A DNA stretch of 64,000 bases, from the NCBI GenBank assembly GCA_914767715.1, contig OU612065.1, forward strand, positions 928,001 through 992,000, written 5' to 3'. The stretch's first letter is position 1; every line of letters begins with the position of its first letter. This stretch comes from Membranipora membranacea (taxonomy: Eukaryota > Bryozoa > Gymnolaemata > Cheilostomatida > Membraniporidae). This document shows, piece after piece, positions 47,601 to 59,600 of this stretch. The translations under genes and the position numbers were made by a program. The notes under the pieces are model-generated. The model was given only the letters and a program-made list of their open reading frames with translations. It had not been told where the DNA came from and searched no databases.

Positions 47601-50032
47601 GACAATGAACTATTGGTAGACTGAGGACCTACAAACAGTAATATATAATATAGGGCGGTTGACATCAATGTAGCGGAAAAGTTAAGTTCAAAGTAGAAAA
47701 TTTTGATTCAGAGTAGAAAAGTTTGATGCACAATAGAAAAGTTTGATGCAGAACAAAAGAGTTTGATGCAGAAAAATTTGATGCAGAGAAGTTTGATTAA
47801 ATTCAATGAAATGTTTAATTCAATTCAGGCGTTTTTAAATTAAATTCACAGCAGATAAGTTTAGTTTTATCCGGCTTTCTGGGCCACGGTAGTTATTTGT
47901 ACATCAAACCATAGTAAGTAATTATAGGAATATTGGCTATATGGAACCAATGTGTGATAATCACAACTAAAGTATATTCTTAGCTGTCTTAGAGTCACAG
48001 TAAACAAAAAACAGTAGGAGATAATCTGAACGCTGTCACATGGATGGCTGCATTGGTATGTCAATATCATCAGGAAATTAGTTTGATGGCATTGAACCTA
48101 GTGGGTGAAATGTCAAGCAGTAGTTGTTCTATCATCTCAATACAAGAAATTGGTGGATTATTTTAAAGTCAACAAAAGTTCAACAATAAATACCTTGCAA
48201 GCGCAAAGAACCATTATTGGCTTAGGTGAGCATGATTTGTTGACTTCTTCCAGCCACTGGTTTATAGCATCAAAAGAGTTGGCATTAGTCACGTCATATA
48301 CTAAGAAGACTCCATCTGTTTTATGATACAGTTCTATTCTAGTCTCATAATAATCATCGCTGCCTGACAAGTCCCATAGGTGCACTCGCACTGCAGAAAA
48401 CAAGTCACTTATAACATTGTAATCTCTGAGCTGTATGAAATATCTTAACTTCTTCCAGCGCTGATCAGAAACCAAACTGCATACAATTACAGTACCCAGT
48501 CTAAGTTTACAGCACCCAGTCTAAGTCTTCAATGCGGAGAGATATCCCCTCTATAGTACAGGTACTCAAGCCGCACATTAAACCCTTGCCCAGCAACTCT
48601 TTGTATCAGGCAGAGGCAGAGGGGATCTTGTTACTGCATGTCGAGTGTGCAAACACACAGTGAACCTGCACAGGGACCTGACTAGGATCAGTGTCATACC
48701 AGTAACAATTTAGGAATAACCGCAGTTGTGGGGAATTCAACCTGACCATACAGATCACCAGTCCAAACCTTTAACCGTTGGATCTCTCCTGACTGCCTTA
48801 CAAGACCACAATTGTGAGGATAAAAAGTGATTGCTAATAGTACAACCCGCAAGTATCGAATGAACATGAAGCAATCTTACCTTCTTCATTAGTGACTGTT
48901 TCAATTTTAAATCCATAGTCTACTCCAACTGTTGGCTGATAACCAGGAGCGAACTAGTGATAAAAAAGAACTTCAATATTCATATGTTGTATTTTCAGAT
49001 GAATATAGTGTTGAATCACAACTAGTCTGAGCCCCCAGACTCTTTCCCCCATCCGACGCATCCCCCCCCCAGCTTCAATCACAAGCCTAGGCGAACTGTT
49101 GTTGCTATAATTAGCATCTGATGTATGATGCATTTTATGGTTTCGCGAGTGATTGAGGACATTTGTATGTATAAGTACAGACTGCCTTGAGCTGAATTGT
49201 TGAAATGTGACCACAAATACCAATTCATCGGGATTCAAATACATGTATGTCAACTGAATGACATAATGGAGGTCCTCACCCGGTTTTCGCAGAAATATTT
49301 GATCAAACACGTTTTGCCAGTTGCAACATTTCCAACACCAACAAGCTAAAATAATGTATATACAAATTATTAGGAATGTAACATAACTTAACACTTAAAA
49401 ATTTGTATGTACTTGTATGCCTTGTATTTATGCCACTTTGAGACATTTTATAGCAAGACTATCATCATGTTTTACTACCATTTTGGATGGCAAGATTGAT
49501 TTGTAAGACTTCTTGTCTGAGGAAAATTAATTTGAATGCAAGGAAGAAAATATAAAGTATTTGATCATTGTCAAGAATGATTTATTTTTGAGGGTAAAAA
49601 TTGGATATCAGGTATCACATGAATATAAGCTTTTTCGCAAGTTTGCCGGCTACTAAATGTTAGCTAGCTGAGATGGGAGGTATGTTAGGTAATGAAGTTA
49701 AGTAGATATCAGCTAGCCATAAATTTTGCAAAATCTGTAATCTTGCAAATACTTAACTCCTCTACGGTATGGCGAATGGCAAGAAAAAGTAAAAGTTTTC
49801 CTATCATATTTGATTTCTACCTTAATCCACTTTAATGAGTCGATCTTTGCATTGACTTCTGCTGTGATTTCATCTCTCCGGTCTGTCATAGCTCTCCAGG
49901 TTCCAGCTGTATCCACAGTACTCAGCAGTCCTAAATCATATATAATAGAGAACCCATCATTGGACACAGTAGGCAGAGGCGGACATGGCGCTTGTGTAAT
50001 AATTTTTTGTCTTGATGGTGGCTTGTCAGTTA
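44689..50032 (-). CDS. DNAJC27: DNAJC27/RBJ-like small GTPase without a J domain (first exon not found)
   Basis: Six exons join in frame: 50032-49821, 49345-49280, 48953-48881, 48390-48194, 44968-44898, 44773-44689, giving about 234 aa plus an unseen first exon. G-domain motifs are the P-loop GNVATGKT, switch I TVGVDYGFKI, WDLSGSD in place of DTAGQ, and EVSAATGDN for the G5 box. SFDAINQWLEEV and CENR match human DNAJC27. The G4 box reads CKVD instead of NKxD. The chain stops at ILSKR, where human DNAJC27 (273 aa) continues into a J domain. An internal ATG at 49889 would give a start 22 residues before the P-loop; otherwise the 70-residue exon needs an upstream exon ending in phase 1. The intron 44969-48193 holds a 2.9-kb TIR element. 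RBJ proteins act in GTP-dependent nuclear/MAPK signalling; role here inferred. Confidence 0.8.
46668..46783. mobile_element. 116-bp near-perfect palindrome with 9-bp target duplication
   Basis: Arms of 57 bp starting TAGTCTAAGTGCTCAGA differ at one position and are separated by only two bases. GGTCCGAAG flanks both sides (46659-46667 and 46784-46792), the duplication length expected for Mutator-like elements. Nested in the 2.9-kb TIR element. Confidence 0.85.
47101..47131. repeat. Perfect 31-bp palindrome
   Basis: Two 15-bp arms (AATGGTTAGAATCCA) around a single G. No target duplication is apparent. Confidence 0.8.
47155..47240 (-). repeat. tRNA-like segment, probable SINE head
   Basis: The minus strand has a T-arm-like CCGGGGTTCAAGTCCTGG with a good B box, preceded by a weak A box around TTGCACACAATGCC. 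A full cloverleaf is not convincing, so a SINE or tRNA pseudogene is more likely than a functional tRNA. Confidence 0.4.
47519..47561. repeat. Diverged member of the GAGACC palindrome family
   Basis: Arms CAGAGACTATAGAT and ATCTATAGTCTCTG around a short spacer, resembling the array at 21597-22200. Confidence 0.65.
48530..48795 (-). repeat. tRNA-derived SINE
   Basis: On the minus strand an A-box-like GATCCAACGGTTAAAGG is followed by GGTCAGGTTGAATTCC, a good B box, at tRNA spacing. About 200 bp of body follow toward lower coordinates. It lies in the intron between the RBJ-like exons ending at 48881 and starting at 48390. Confidence 0.65.
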
Positions 50033-53000
50033 CTGGGTAGAGGAGCAACTCAATAAGATGAGATCAGATAAATAAACATTTTCACGCATCAATCGATCAA
50101 TTTCAACATATTTTCCAGATTTCACAGTTTCATCTTTTCTCTATGACCTTTACATTGCGGGTAGTGTTTATTGCGATTCCTCATAAATTAATCGTAACCA
50201 TTCGAGAAACTTGAGAAACTCAACCACAATTCAATCTGAAACTCCTCCCTGTAAATTTTTTCTGATGCTGTGCTCCGACCTTTTAGCAAATTTATACTCA
50301 TCTTATTGTGCTTGATGCATATAGCGCTGACACCTAGTCTTGAATTTGAATTTACTAAGAGTCGCTTTCTATTCAAAGCAAATCAGAGCACGAAATTCTA
50401 CGACATCTCTTCATCTTCAAGAATTTGATGTCCTAAATGACGTTTCAACCAGAACGTATGCAAAACAGGAGTTGGATTTTGGGTTTGTTTCCTCTAGATG
50501 ACGTGGTGGATTTTAATTGGCCGGTATATAAGACAGTCAAATACACATCTCTGTAATAAAAGGGCCATCTGGTTATGAAAACTAACCATAAGTAGGAGTG
50601 ATCTGAACCCATCTGCTTGTCACAACCCTTTCTATCTCTATGTAAATCAGTGTGCAGCTTTATTTGACGAACCCTGTTGAAAAATACGCAACTGCATACT
50701 TTTCAACCGAATGTCTGCATGGCAGCATGGGCTGCCGTTTGATGAAAAATGGGGTTCACAGCCAATTATGGATGTCGACATCCGTAGTAGAATATCGTCA
50801 GCTAGTATCCAAAGCCAATATGTGGTGAAGCCAAGGTGTACTACGCCTTGCTTAAATGACCAAGTAGTCCAGTGAACATAAGTAGACCATCATATGAACT
50901 GTACTGTAGCCAACACTGAAGTTGCGCAACCTGCCTGTGTTTCGACAAGATAAATAGTAGGTGAGTTGGGAAGCGGTCATTTCTGTTTGGTAAAATTGCC
51001 TTTACAAGTTGAGTTCCAAAACAGGACAGGTAGCTGACTTCTTTGCAGATACTAACCTGTCGTGACAGCTATGTTGGTTGGGCAAGGAGTATGATCATTG
51101 GTTAGGGCAAGGGGTAACTCCTTGGTTAGGGAGGGGATGGATCCCACCACCAACAACAAAGCTGTCTTAAGACAGGCTAGGTCAGACTTGATCCTTCTGC
51201 TGTTTGGTTTGACACCATAGAATATCCATGAAATGTCTAGAAGGCCCAAACACATTTTATAGAATCTTCAACTTCATCATTCTCATGGAACTCCTCAATC
51301 AAGATTTGACCACAGTCAAAACTGGTGTTGTTAGGGGTAAATTTAAGCTTTTTTGTGGTTAAAATTGGAAATTCCTGAAAAACTTAGCAAGGTTCTGAAT
51401 AATGTGCGGACATGGGCTTATACCCCCTCATAAAACACAAATAGCCTTTGTTTGAGGAGTGTTGGACCTTGATTGGACAGAAAAGAACCAATCATAGCTA
51501 ATAATATATTGAGTTGTCCAACCAGATCAAACCTATACAAATGCTGCTGACTAGTTGTTTATACTTCCGGTGGAGCCATGTTGTGAAGGAAAAAGAAAAG
51601 AAAAATAAGTTACAGAAATAAAAATTTCCTGATTCTTAGGCTGGCTCCTGACATTTTTCAAATCACAAAACTGCAGTGGTACAGAACACAACGTGAGTTC
51701 AATCAGGAATCCAAGGGTGCATTAGACTAGAAATATCACCAATATCTCACAGCAAGGAGTTACAGACAGTGACAGTAGTAAGTAAGTAAGATTATTGCCT
51801 TCCATCCCCAGAGTACACTATGGACAATATAGTGCTGGAGCACACAGATCATCGCAAATACTTGGGAGTGATACTGCAGTCAGACCTAAAGTTCACTGAC
51901 CACATAGCCGACAAAATCTGCAGCGCCAGAAAGCAGATTGGGATGATCAGACGAGCTCTCTACTGGCCCCTGGGCACCGGAGAGAGCCAGACTGATTGCA
52001 TACAAGTTTCTCTGCCTTCCTCATCTGGAATATGCTTCCTGTGCCTGGGATCCTTCCACAAAGAGGGAGATCGAGGCACTCGATTGTGCAAAACCAAGGT
52101 GTGAGAATGATCTGTGGATTGAAGGGGAGGAGGGGTGTTACAGAAGCAAGGGAGAAATTGCAGCTCCAGCTGGAACAGCTAGTTATTCGGCGGAAGAACT
52201 CCGGGGTAAAGCTCTTAAATAAGATACTGTCAAGAGAGGAGGCCCACCCTGCACTCTGCACAAACACGGAACGAGCTACGCTCTATCGCTGCCACAGGGA
52301 ACTGTTTTCATAACCGTTTTCTGCCCCGGACAATACGGGATATGAAAATCTAAGGAAAATCAGAGGACAATACTACTGATGCCCTACTGGATGGGTACAT
52401 GTACCCACTCTGAACCCAAATGCCCTACCCATAGGATGGTATTTTGGAACAATGTCCAAACCTTATGTAGTTATGTCCAAAAACTGAGGCACGCCCCTTA
52501 CGCCCCCCTAGGCGGTCTAGCGTGATGTCGTCTTTGATGTAAGTTGATGTAAGTTGATGTAACTTACTAAACTGTCTTGATCGAACAAAGGTTGCCAAGA
52601 CAGGCTAGACCAAAACCTTGTTCTACTTCTCTACTGTACTCGGTTCATCTGTTCCAGTGTAAGGCCCATATCCAAGAAGATAGGTAAGACTTTAATCCTT
52701 GACATTATCAACCACCAGATAACTATCTATGTATCAGTTGGCCACTTACCACTGGAATTATCACCTACTACTACATGAATAACAATTTAATATAATGTTT
52801 TTATCTGTAGCTCTTGTTTATATTATATATTATAACTATTCATCATGAAATTGATGACATTGTTTACGTAGGAGTAAAAGCCCCTTGGTTTTTTACATAT
52901 GTAGGCATTATTGCCCTGGGACATTCAAGCATGTAAATACAGGCTTGCAAGTCCCAGAGCCCCACAATTTGTCACATTTAGATTAAGAAGTCAGTTAGAT

Positions 53001-53317
53001 TGACGTGTTTTACAAATCCTTTGGAATGTATGTAAGGCTATCTACTGTGTGGGGTCTGTGTCAAAAAGGGAGTTTGTCTGGGCATTGAGAGCACTTGGAT
53101 GGTTGGCTAGCTCATTTTCCTACGGTTCCGCTTTTTCCCCTTGAGAAATGAAACTAAATTCCTGAAATTGGCCAAACGATAAGTATTATACATTTTGTGC
53201 GATTACAATTTGATTAACCATATTTCAACCTTGCACACAAATTTTATGGGTTAAGTCGTTTTCAGCAGATTACATTTTATACATTGTTGTAGAATCTTTC
53301 AAGGCTACAGAGGGACG
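50033..53317. other. Divergent region between the RBJ-like gene and TTC5
   Basis: Expected to contain the first exon(s) and promoter of the RBJ-like gene and the promoter and 5' UTR of TTC5. Besides the retrotransposon remnant at 51790-52390 and a three-copy 11-bp tandem repeat (TTGATGTAAG-type, about 52536-52566), nothing recognisable was found. Confidence 0.5.
51790..52390 (+). mobile_element. Decayed non-LTR reverse transcriptase fragment
   Basis: KYLGVILQSDLKFTDHI, LPHLEYASCAWDPSTKREI and RGVTEAREKLQLQ can be read in order but require two frame changes. The same blocks occur in the copy at 29526-30625 (KYLGVVLQSDLKF; CGVTEARTSLG), so both belong to one family. Only the C-terminal part remains. 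Confidence 0.85.
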
Positions 53318-54628
53318 ATGAGTTTGACCCGAGAAGAACTGTTGAATTTTGTTGATAAGCTGTATGAATTCCGTGACCTATACATCGATGAGCACCCAAT
53401 CACACAGGCAGCTCAAAAAGCAAAGGATGTCGAAGATAAAATGTGCGAAACCTTGAAAGTTGTTGAGGATAATCAGTCAATCATTACCAACAAGGCTGAG
53501 TATCTCATGCTGAAAGGAAAATGTCTTAATGTCAAGTCAGATTATGATTCTCAAGCTGAAGAATTGATGTCTAAAGCTGTGAAACTCGAACCGAAACTTG
53601 TTGAAGCGTGGAACATCCTTGGTGAATGTTTTTGGAAGAAAGGTGATATCGACGCTGCTAAAAATTGCTTCTCTGGAGCTTTACAACATTCAAAAAACAA
53701 GGTTTCCCTGAGAAACCTGTCCATGGTACTGAGACAGTTTGGTGATTCCAGAGAACAGAAGCTACATCACATCAATGAAAGTGTGGTCAAAGCAAAAGAA
53801 GCCATAGCTCTGGACATCAGTGATGGTATGTCCTGGTTCGTACTCGGTAACGCTTATCTCGCCCAGTTCTTTGGAGGAACTCAGAGCGAGCAAATCATAC
53901 AGCAGTGTCTCAAAGCCTATGCGCAAGCAGAGAAAGACGCTGTCTCTAAGAACAACCCTGATCTACACTTCAATAGGTCTATGTGTTATCTTTATCAGAG
54001 TGAGTTTGCATCGGCACTAAAAGGATTTACTCGAGCAGGAGTACTGGATCCCACATGGGACATCCCACCGGCTAAGGTGGAGATGCTAAGAAAATACCTC
54101 GCAAGTGTGAACACTATGCTATCAACCAAATGTGGGTTGTATGGTAAATCTAAACTTCAAAAGATTGTCGCTTCTATTTCTGATAATGATCTAGGACCAT
54201 ATGGCGGGGGCTCATATACCAGTCCATTAGGGAGGACTGTCCCCTTAGAACAAAAGCTGGTTTCTGATCTTGACAAGGGTAGAAATGCTGGTGTAGTCAT
54301 TTTAGGTAAGGTTGTTGCCTGCTTGTCCCCTGACCCGTCGGTTGCATATACATTTATCATCGTCGACTCAGATCAACACTGCATAGCTGCGTGTCTCTAC
54401 AATGTCGCTACAAGCTATGGACTGAAGAATGGTGATACTGTTGCCATCCCTGAACCATTCGTGATGACAGTAGATGTCCCCTCCTCTTCCCCTGATTCTG
54501 GTGATTCTGGGCTGAGTTATAGATTTGTCAGAATCGAGACGCCCATGGTGTTAGTCGTAAACGGTAAAAAATTAAGTATTGAGAAACAAGCCCCAACAGT
54601 TCTGAAAGTTACTGCGCAGAGTGAATGA
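53318..54628 (+). CDS. TTC5: Tetratricopeptide repeat protein 5 (TTC5/Strap), single coding exon
   Basis: An uninterrupted 436-residue frame matches human TTC5 (440 aa) along its length: KAEYLMLKGKCLNVKSDYD, KAVKLEPKLVEAWNILGE, CFSGALQHSKNKVSLRNLSM, then VILGKVV, TFIIVDSD, VAIPEP and ETPMVLVVNGK. Residues about 70-270 are TPR helices; the C-terminal 150 residues form the OB fold of the family. TTC5 is a p300/p53 stress cofactor and recognises the nascent tubulin N-terminus on ribosomes to trigger tubulin mRNA decay. An acceptor-like TTGTTGTAG about 26 bp before the ATG suggests a 5' UTR intron. The vertebrate gene has many coding introns; here there are none. Confidence 0.97.
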   Translation: MSLTREELLNFVDKLYEFRDLYIDEHPITQAAQKAKDVEDKMCETLKVVEDNQSIITNKAEYLMLKGKCLNVKSDYDSQAEELMSKAVKLEPKLVEAWNILGECFWKKGDIDAAKNCFSGALQHSKNKVSLRNLSMVLRQFGDSREQKLHHINESVVKAKEAIALDISDGMSWFVLGNAYLAQFFGGTQSEQIIQQCLKAYAQAEKDAVSKNNPDLHFNRSMCYLYQSEFASALKGFTRAGVLDPTWDIPPAKVEMLRKYLASVNTMLSTKCGLYGKSKLQKIVASISDNDLGPYGGGSYTSPLGRTVPLEQKLVSDLDKGRNAGVVILGKVVACLSPDPSVAYTFIIVDSDQHCIAACLYNVATSYGLKNGDTVAIPEPFVMTVDVPSSSPDSGDSGLSYRFVRIETPMVLVVNGKKLSIEKQAPTVLKVTAQSE

Positions 54629-56680
54629 GTGGTTGTTGTGTGTAAACGCTTTATAATGTGAGGGTTTTTTTCATCAGTGTGCGAATAAATCAGAAAAAGA
54701 ATTATGGTATTATATAGCAAAATCAATTTATAGACTACACTAAGTGACTGATGATATCTCCAAATGAGGAAGGTCATAAACAAGTAAAATAAAACATGAA
54801 CTGTCTGAGGAATGATCTATGATAAAACTGTTTGAAATCAAATGGACTACAGGATGATTTAATTTAGCAGCCGAATTCCCCACTGAAATTCAAACATTTA
54901 TGTATCCAGGGAGGGTGGGATATACCACTCTCCACCCACCCTCCCTGACCCATCGGGGTATTGGTGTTACCCTACTATGAGAGAAAATACTGCCACATTT
55001 TTCAATACCCTAGAGGGGTAAAATATTCACAAATAGTGATAATTTATGGCTAACTAACCTATAGAAAAGGCAGACCATTTAAATGGATTGTTCTTATTAT
55101 TCAGATCAATGATGACCAATAATTATCTCTGAAGCATAATTAAATTAAATTGTGGTTAAAAATAAAACAGTAAGTGCTGTGTCCAGGGAGGGTGTCTGAG
55201 GTTCAATGTATTGAAATGCCCCACTCCATTTCATTGAAAAGGGCACAATTTTCCTAAATTAATCTCCCTTTTCCTATTTGAGCTAGTGAGAGTTAATGTT
55301 CACTAAAATATTGAACGAGTTAAACTTACCCTAGCATCTATTTACTCCTCTGTGGTAGTTCACAATTGTGTAAGGTGTATCCCGTATCCAGATGGTCAAT
55401 ACAGTGATACCATACCGTAATTTGTCCAATAATCAGTGTCTCTGTGTAATATTGAAAGGATGATTAGATCAACTTCTTCTGGTATGAATTACAAACTGTA
55501 AGATCTGAACTAGCACAAGAAAGTACAGCAAATGAGTTGTCCCCCCATACAGATAGGAGGGATAACTCCCATTTCATTAATTCCCATTTTTATTAATACC
55601 ATGGTGAAAACTAGAGTCAAAGGAGGACTTATCTCATCTACCCACAGTTACAGAACTTAGTCTGGTGATAATGATATACATGCACATTTACAGTTCAGCT
55701 GCATTTAAATCTACACAGCAGAAGAATTAACTCTATATTATCCTTCTTTCTAGTATAATATATGTAACAGTATAGGCCTAGTAATAACTGCTCTAATTCA
55801 AATCAGGGCGCTCCTCACTGTGACAGTTACCATCTGTATCAAGTATAAATGGTTTTGGTGTACACAGCAGACAAACGCGTATAAAATCAAGAAGATTTTA
55901 TCTCCAAATCATGCGACATCGAGCCAAATTGGTGAGATTGTCAGATATCGACTTTCAGCTGTAGTGCTGCTATAAAGTGTAACGGGAAAAGTGATTATTG
56001 GAAAAATGACTGAACTGTCATTGTACCCAAGATCCTGGCATTAAATTTTTATATTATTTTTATAGCATTTACAGTACTTTGAATTCAATCTAGAATCAAT
56101 AACGTAAACATTACCTAACAGTTTCCATCTGATGACTTCAGTTACTAAGTGAATGATTGCAGGGGCTAGATAGACTTTCTCTCCTGCTTTTTGTCTTAAT
56201 TTCTCTTGATACAAAAGTGGCTCTGTGCCAGGTGCATTCTCTTAGATTCTCAATAATCTTAGCAAGGTAATCAGAATCATATACATGACTGTCTTGGCTT
56301 TAATTTGGGTAGGAAGATACTCAGTGTTCGGCTTTGGTGATTTTGTTGCACAAATTTATCAGCACATAACAAAGGCAGATGCAGACTCTTGTTGATCTCG
56401 CTGAAACCAATCTGCCCTATGATATCTATCAGCATTACAACGACTACAAAAAGTCGTTCTGGATTGGAATTGTTTGTAATGAAAATTCTGGATGGTAACT
56501 TGCACATCAATGTTAGATCCATGTATACATGCTGACTAATGTTGTATGTTGCCGCTTTTACAGCCATTTCGACTTGTTTGTGAGCCTTTTTAGATTAACT
56601 GCTTGCATGTGGTAGCCGAATTTCTGGACATTTACCACTTGTATGGAAATTACTCAAAACATTAGGACTCTAATTTACAG
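54629..56680. other. Intergenic region between TTC5 and the sodium-channel gene
   Basis: Includes the TTC5 3' UTR and presumably 5' UTR exons and promoter of the channel gene. No coding exon or clear repeat was recognised. Confidence 0.5.
54684..54689 (+). terminator. Poly(A) signal, TTC5
   Basis: AATAAA 56 bp after the stop codon. Confidence 0.65.
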
Positions 56681-59600
56681 ATGAGTAATAACCACAGGTT
56701 ACATCTGTACAGACAACCTACAATAGATGGTCTGAGTGAGAACGGAGGATTACCTCCCCTGTCTGTAGTCGCTGACGTGTACTCTGAGATTAACGATGAG
56801 ATAATCGCCTCAGCATTCTCACAAAATATATCAGGTAACGCATATACACTACCCGACCATTCAATTATTGTGCAGCAGTTTCTGTCTATGATAGAATTGT
56901 CCAGGTAACTGGTTTGTATAGTACTTGGGTAATAATGTGAACAGTATACATTTACTTTTGGTAGTTATCAGATATTTATAAATTGGCGAGCTCTCAGATT
57001 ATTTAGAGGTATTTTCTAAGTGTTAAGCTTGTCGGTAGGGAGGGCTATCTCATGGCTATAATAGTATGTACTCTTGGCATCACCTTGCAGTATGATCATC
57101 TCCTTGGATAGTATTGATAGAAGTTATATCTGTAGGCGGAACTCGCGCCTCATCACCATCAGTGTATATATTCAAAGTATATCCTGGTACTGCTTTACAT
57201 TACATAAAAGTGTAAGTACCAATTATTAGAGGTGTGCTAGCTGCTGTATTTCGATACCATGAGCCCATGCTGCAGTGACGTATTACTTTATAATCTACGA
57301 TTTGGTAAAACCAGTCCTTAGTCTGTAGACAATAATTTGACTTCAGGTTAATAAGCTAGATATATAAGGCTATCAATAGTATTATGACACAGTATTGAAC
57401 ACTACTGCTAAATCTCTCACAACCGCGGAAGCGCTCATATGAAAAAAGAACTTTCACTTTTCTGTATTTGATTAGCTGAATAATGTTAATATGTTCTCTG
57501 ATTCCCATGCGACTCATGGGCAATTTAAAGACAGTGGACTTTATATCATATCCTTGCACACAGACCGTGGCCGTTTGGCTGGTCGTACTCATTTAGCACA
57601 CAGTGTGTATCGTAACACATTTTGCTCCAATAATTATTTTAAATCAAAGTCAGAATTAAAGTTAATTATTGCGTTTTCGCTGGCCGGACATGCTTTGTCC
57701 TTTTTATTGATTTTTCTATATGAGACTTAAAACAATTTGTCTAGTGTGTGAAACTAATTACAGAAATCAAAACTTATTTCTGCTGAAGATTGGGTGGCAG
57801 GGCTCATGTGTCATGATATCTTTGTTTAAGTGATGACAATGTCCTTTGGGGTTTATAATGTGACGCCACTACAAAGGAAGCCTTGAGATCCCAGCTCATG
57901 GTATAAGTTATAAGATAATAGGCTATTGGCCGACGGTGTTATGATAACTAACAGTGCAACTGAACGGCAAAATAGGAATCCCAGACTGCCACCTCCATTA
58001 TATAGCTTTATATTGAACAAACCTGTCCCAGCACAATTTCAAATATGCATTGTTATTTTTGGGCTATGTGTCTCAGACTTAATACTTACAATAGTCTCAT
58101 ACCATGGCTCTGACAAAACTAAAGTAAAAATGTGGGTAACTCAGAAGTCGTCCTTCTCTGATTCCCTAAAATCCTATTGAAGTAGTCTAAAGCTGGAAGG
58201 ATATACGGCAATGGTGAACAGTATCCGTCGATCCGATAAAAGAGAATACATTGGATAATTGCTCAAAGATAAAAATTTATTCTTTACCGAATTGTAACAA
58301 CTCTACTCATTGGTATGAACCGCCACGACACGACACTCCCCTCCATGATGAAGTGACTCATGTTAGATGCAACCTGAGATCGTGTGTCCCAATATAAGCT
58401 CATACGCTGGTGTACTAGGTCATGTCTACCACCTCTTCCAGTTTGTGTAGTTTCACATGGTATGTTGTCACCAGCTTGACAGTCTGAGTATGTTCGAGAA
58501 ACTTTGTGGAGTGGGGACGGTGAGGTATGGTTTTGAAGCTCCGGTAAAATTCAACCTGTGTTTCATCTCATACTCTTCACCCTGCGTTGTGAACTTTTGT
58601 CACATACAAACCGAAAAGAATGTAATTGAGCGCCATAGTTTGAGCTCGTATTAGCCCATCCGATTGGACATTGAATTTATATTCTGACATTGCGCGTACT
58701 TCCCTATCTCATATATTATAATACAAACTCTCCTCCAATTCCGCTAGCCTCTGCTGCTTGAGTTGATTAATTAATTTCTGCTGGTCAATTGAGCTCTGTG
58801 TATGTTAGCATTATACTGCACCAATTATTAAAATTCAAAACAGTTTTCACAGCAGCTTTATTAACATTGCCGCCTTTCAATGGTGTTTTTGTTATTTAAT
58901 TCATAACAAACTTAAATTTCAAACAACCATTCTAGGGTGATTAAACGGGGCTTGTAAAGCTATTTTGAGTGGGGGGTTTTGTATTAGCATTTTGCACGTC
59001 ATTTATTCTTCGTGTTGCGAAAGCTTTACAAATCAAACATGATCACTGCTGCCTGTGTTAGCTGCTGACTTAGTATTTTTACCTCAGCCGGTGTGTTAGC
59101 TAGCAAAACAAGTACTTGTCATTTCGGTATTAGATTCATCCGCTGCTGAACTTTTGATTTTGGATTACTGCTTCAACAGAAATATTTTACTTCGGTAGAA
59201 ATTCCATTTAGGAAGTAACTTTGTCGATCACTTTGTCCATTGTGTTTGCTTTCTCACACATTAGATGGTAAGGAGTCTAACCAATCAATTCATTTCAGAG
59301 TGTGTCATTGGTTGTGTCCCATGGATTTTTTAAGTGGTCATTTCCACAGATAGGCAGGAATCTTTCCTCTTGAACTTTATGGTACCAACAGTAGCAAGAA
59401 TACTACAATTACAATATACAATTATAATATACAATTATAAAACTATTTTTGAGTTTTTTCTTAAAGCTTGCAAAAGAGATTGTAAGCTTTCATTTTCACC
59501 TATCATTTATGGTAACATAAGTTATATATCAGGATTGATTAATTTCCATTTGAATTGGTGATATTGACATTTGTCATCTCACAACGCTTAGTGTGACCGG

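Larger units (their letters stand above)
45014..47891. mobile_element. 2.9-kb TIR DNA element with 6-bp target duplication, intronic
   Basis: Long, highly similar inverted repeats (about 45014-45310 and 47660-47891) start TACCGTGGCCCAGAAAGCCG. Their inner halves are built of 18-20-bp repeats containing ATCAAACTTTTCTGC. GTTATT flanks both ends (45008-45013 and 47892-47897), a 6-bp target duplication. The left arm has a few more repeat units than the right. The interior has no recognisable transposase; it contains a 116-bp hairpin element, a tRNA-like segment and a member of the GAGACC palindrome family. The element is wholly within an intron of the RBJ-like gene. Confidence 0.85.

Noticed and set aside
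50188-50376. ORF starting MNRKRLLVNSN as first exon of the RBJ-like gene
   Set aside because: No donor in the phase required by the acceptor at 50033 was found, and the peptide has no family similarity.
57926-58654. ORFs of 65-84 codons within the sodium-channel intron
   Set aside because: No splice context, no family similarity, and ordinary length for AT-rich noncoding DNA.
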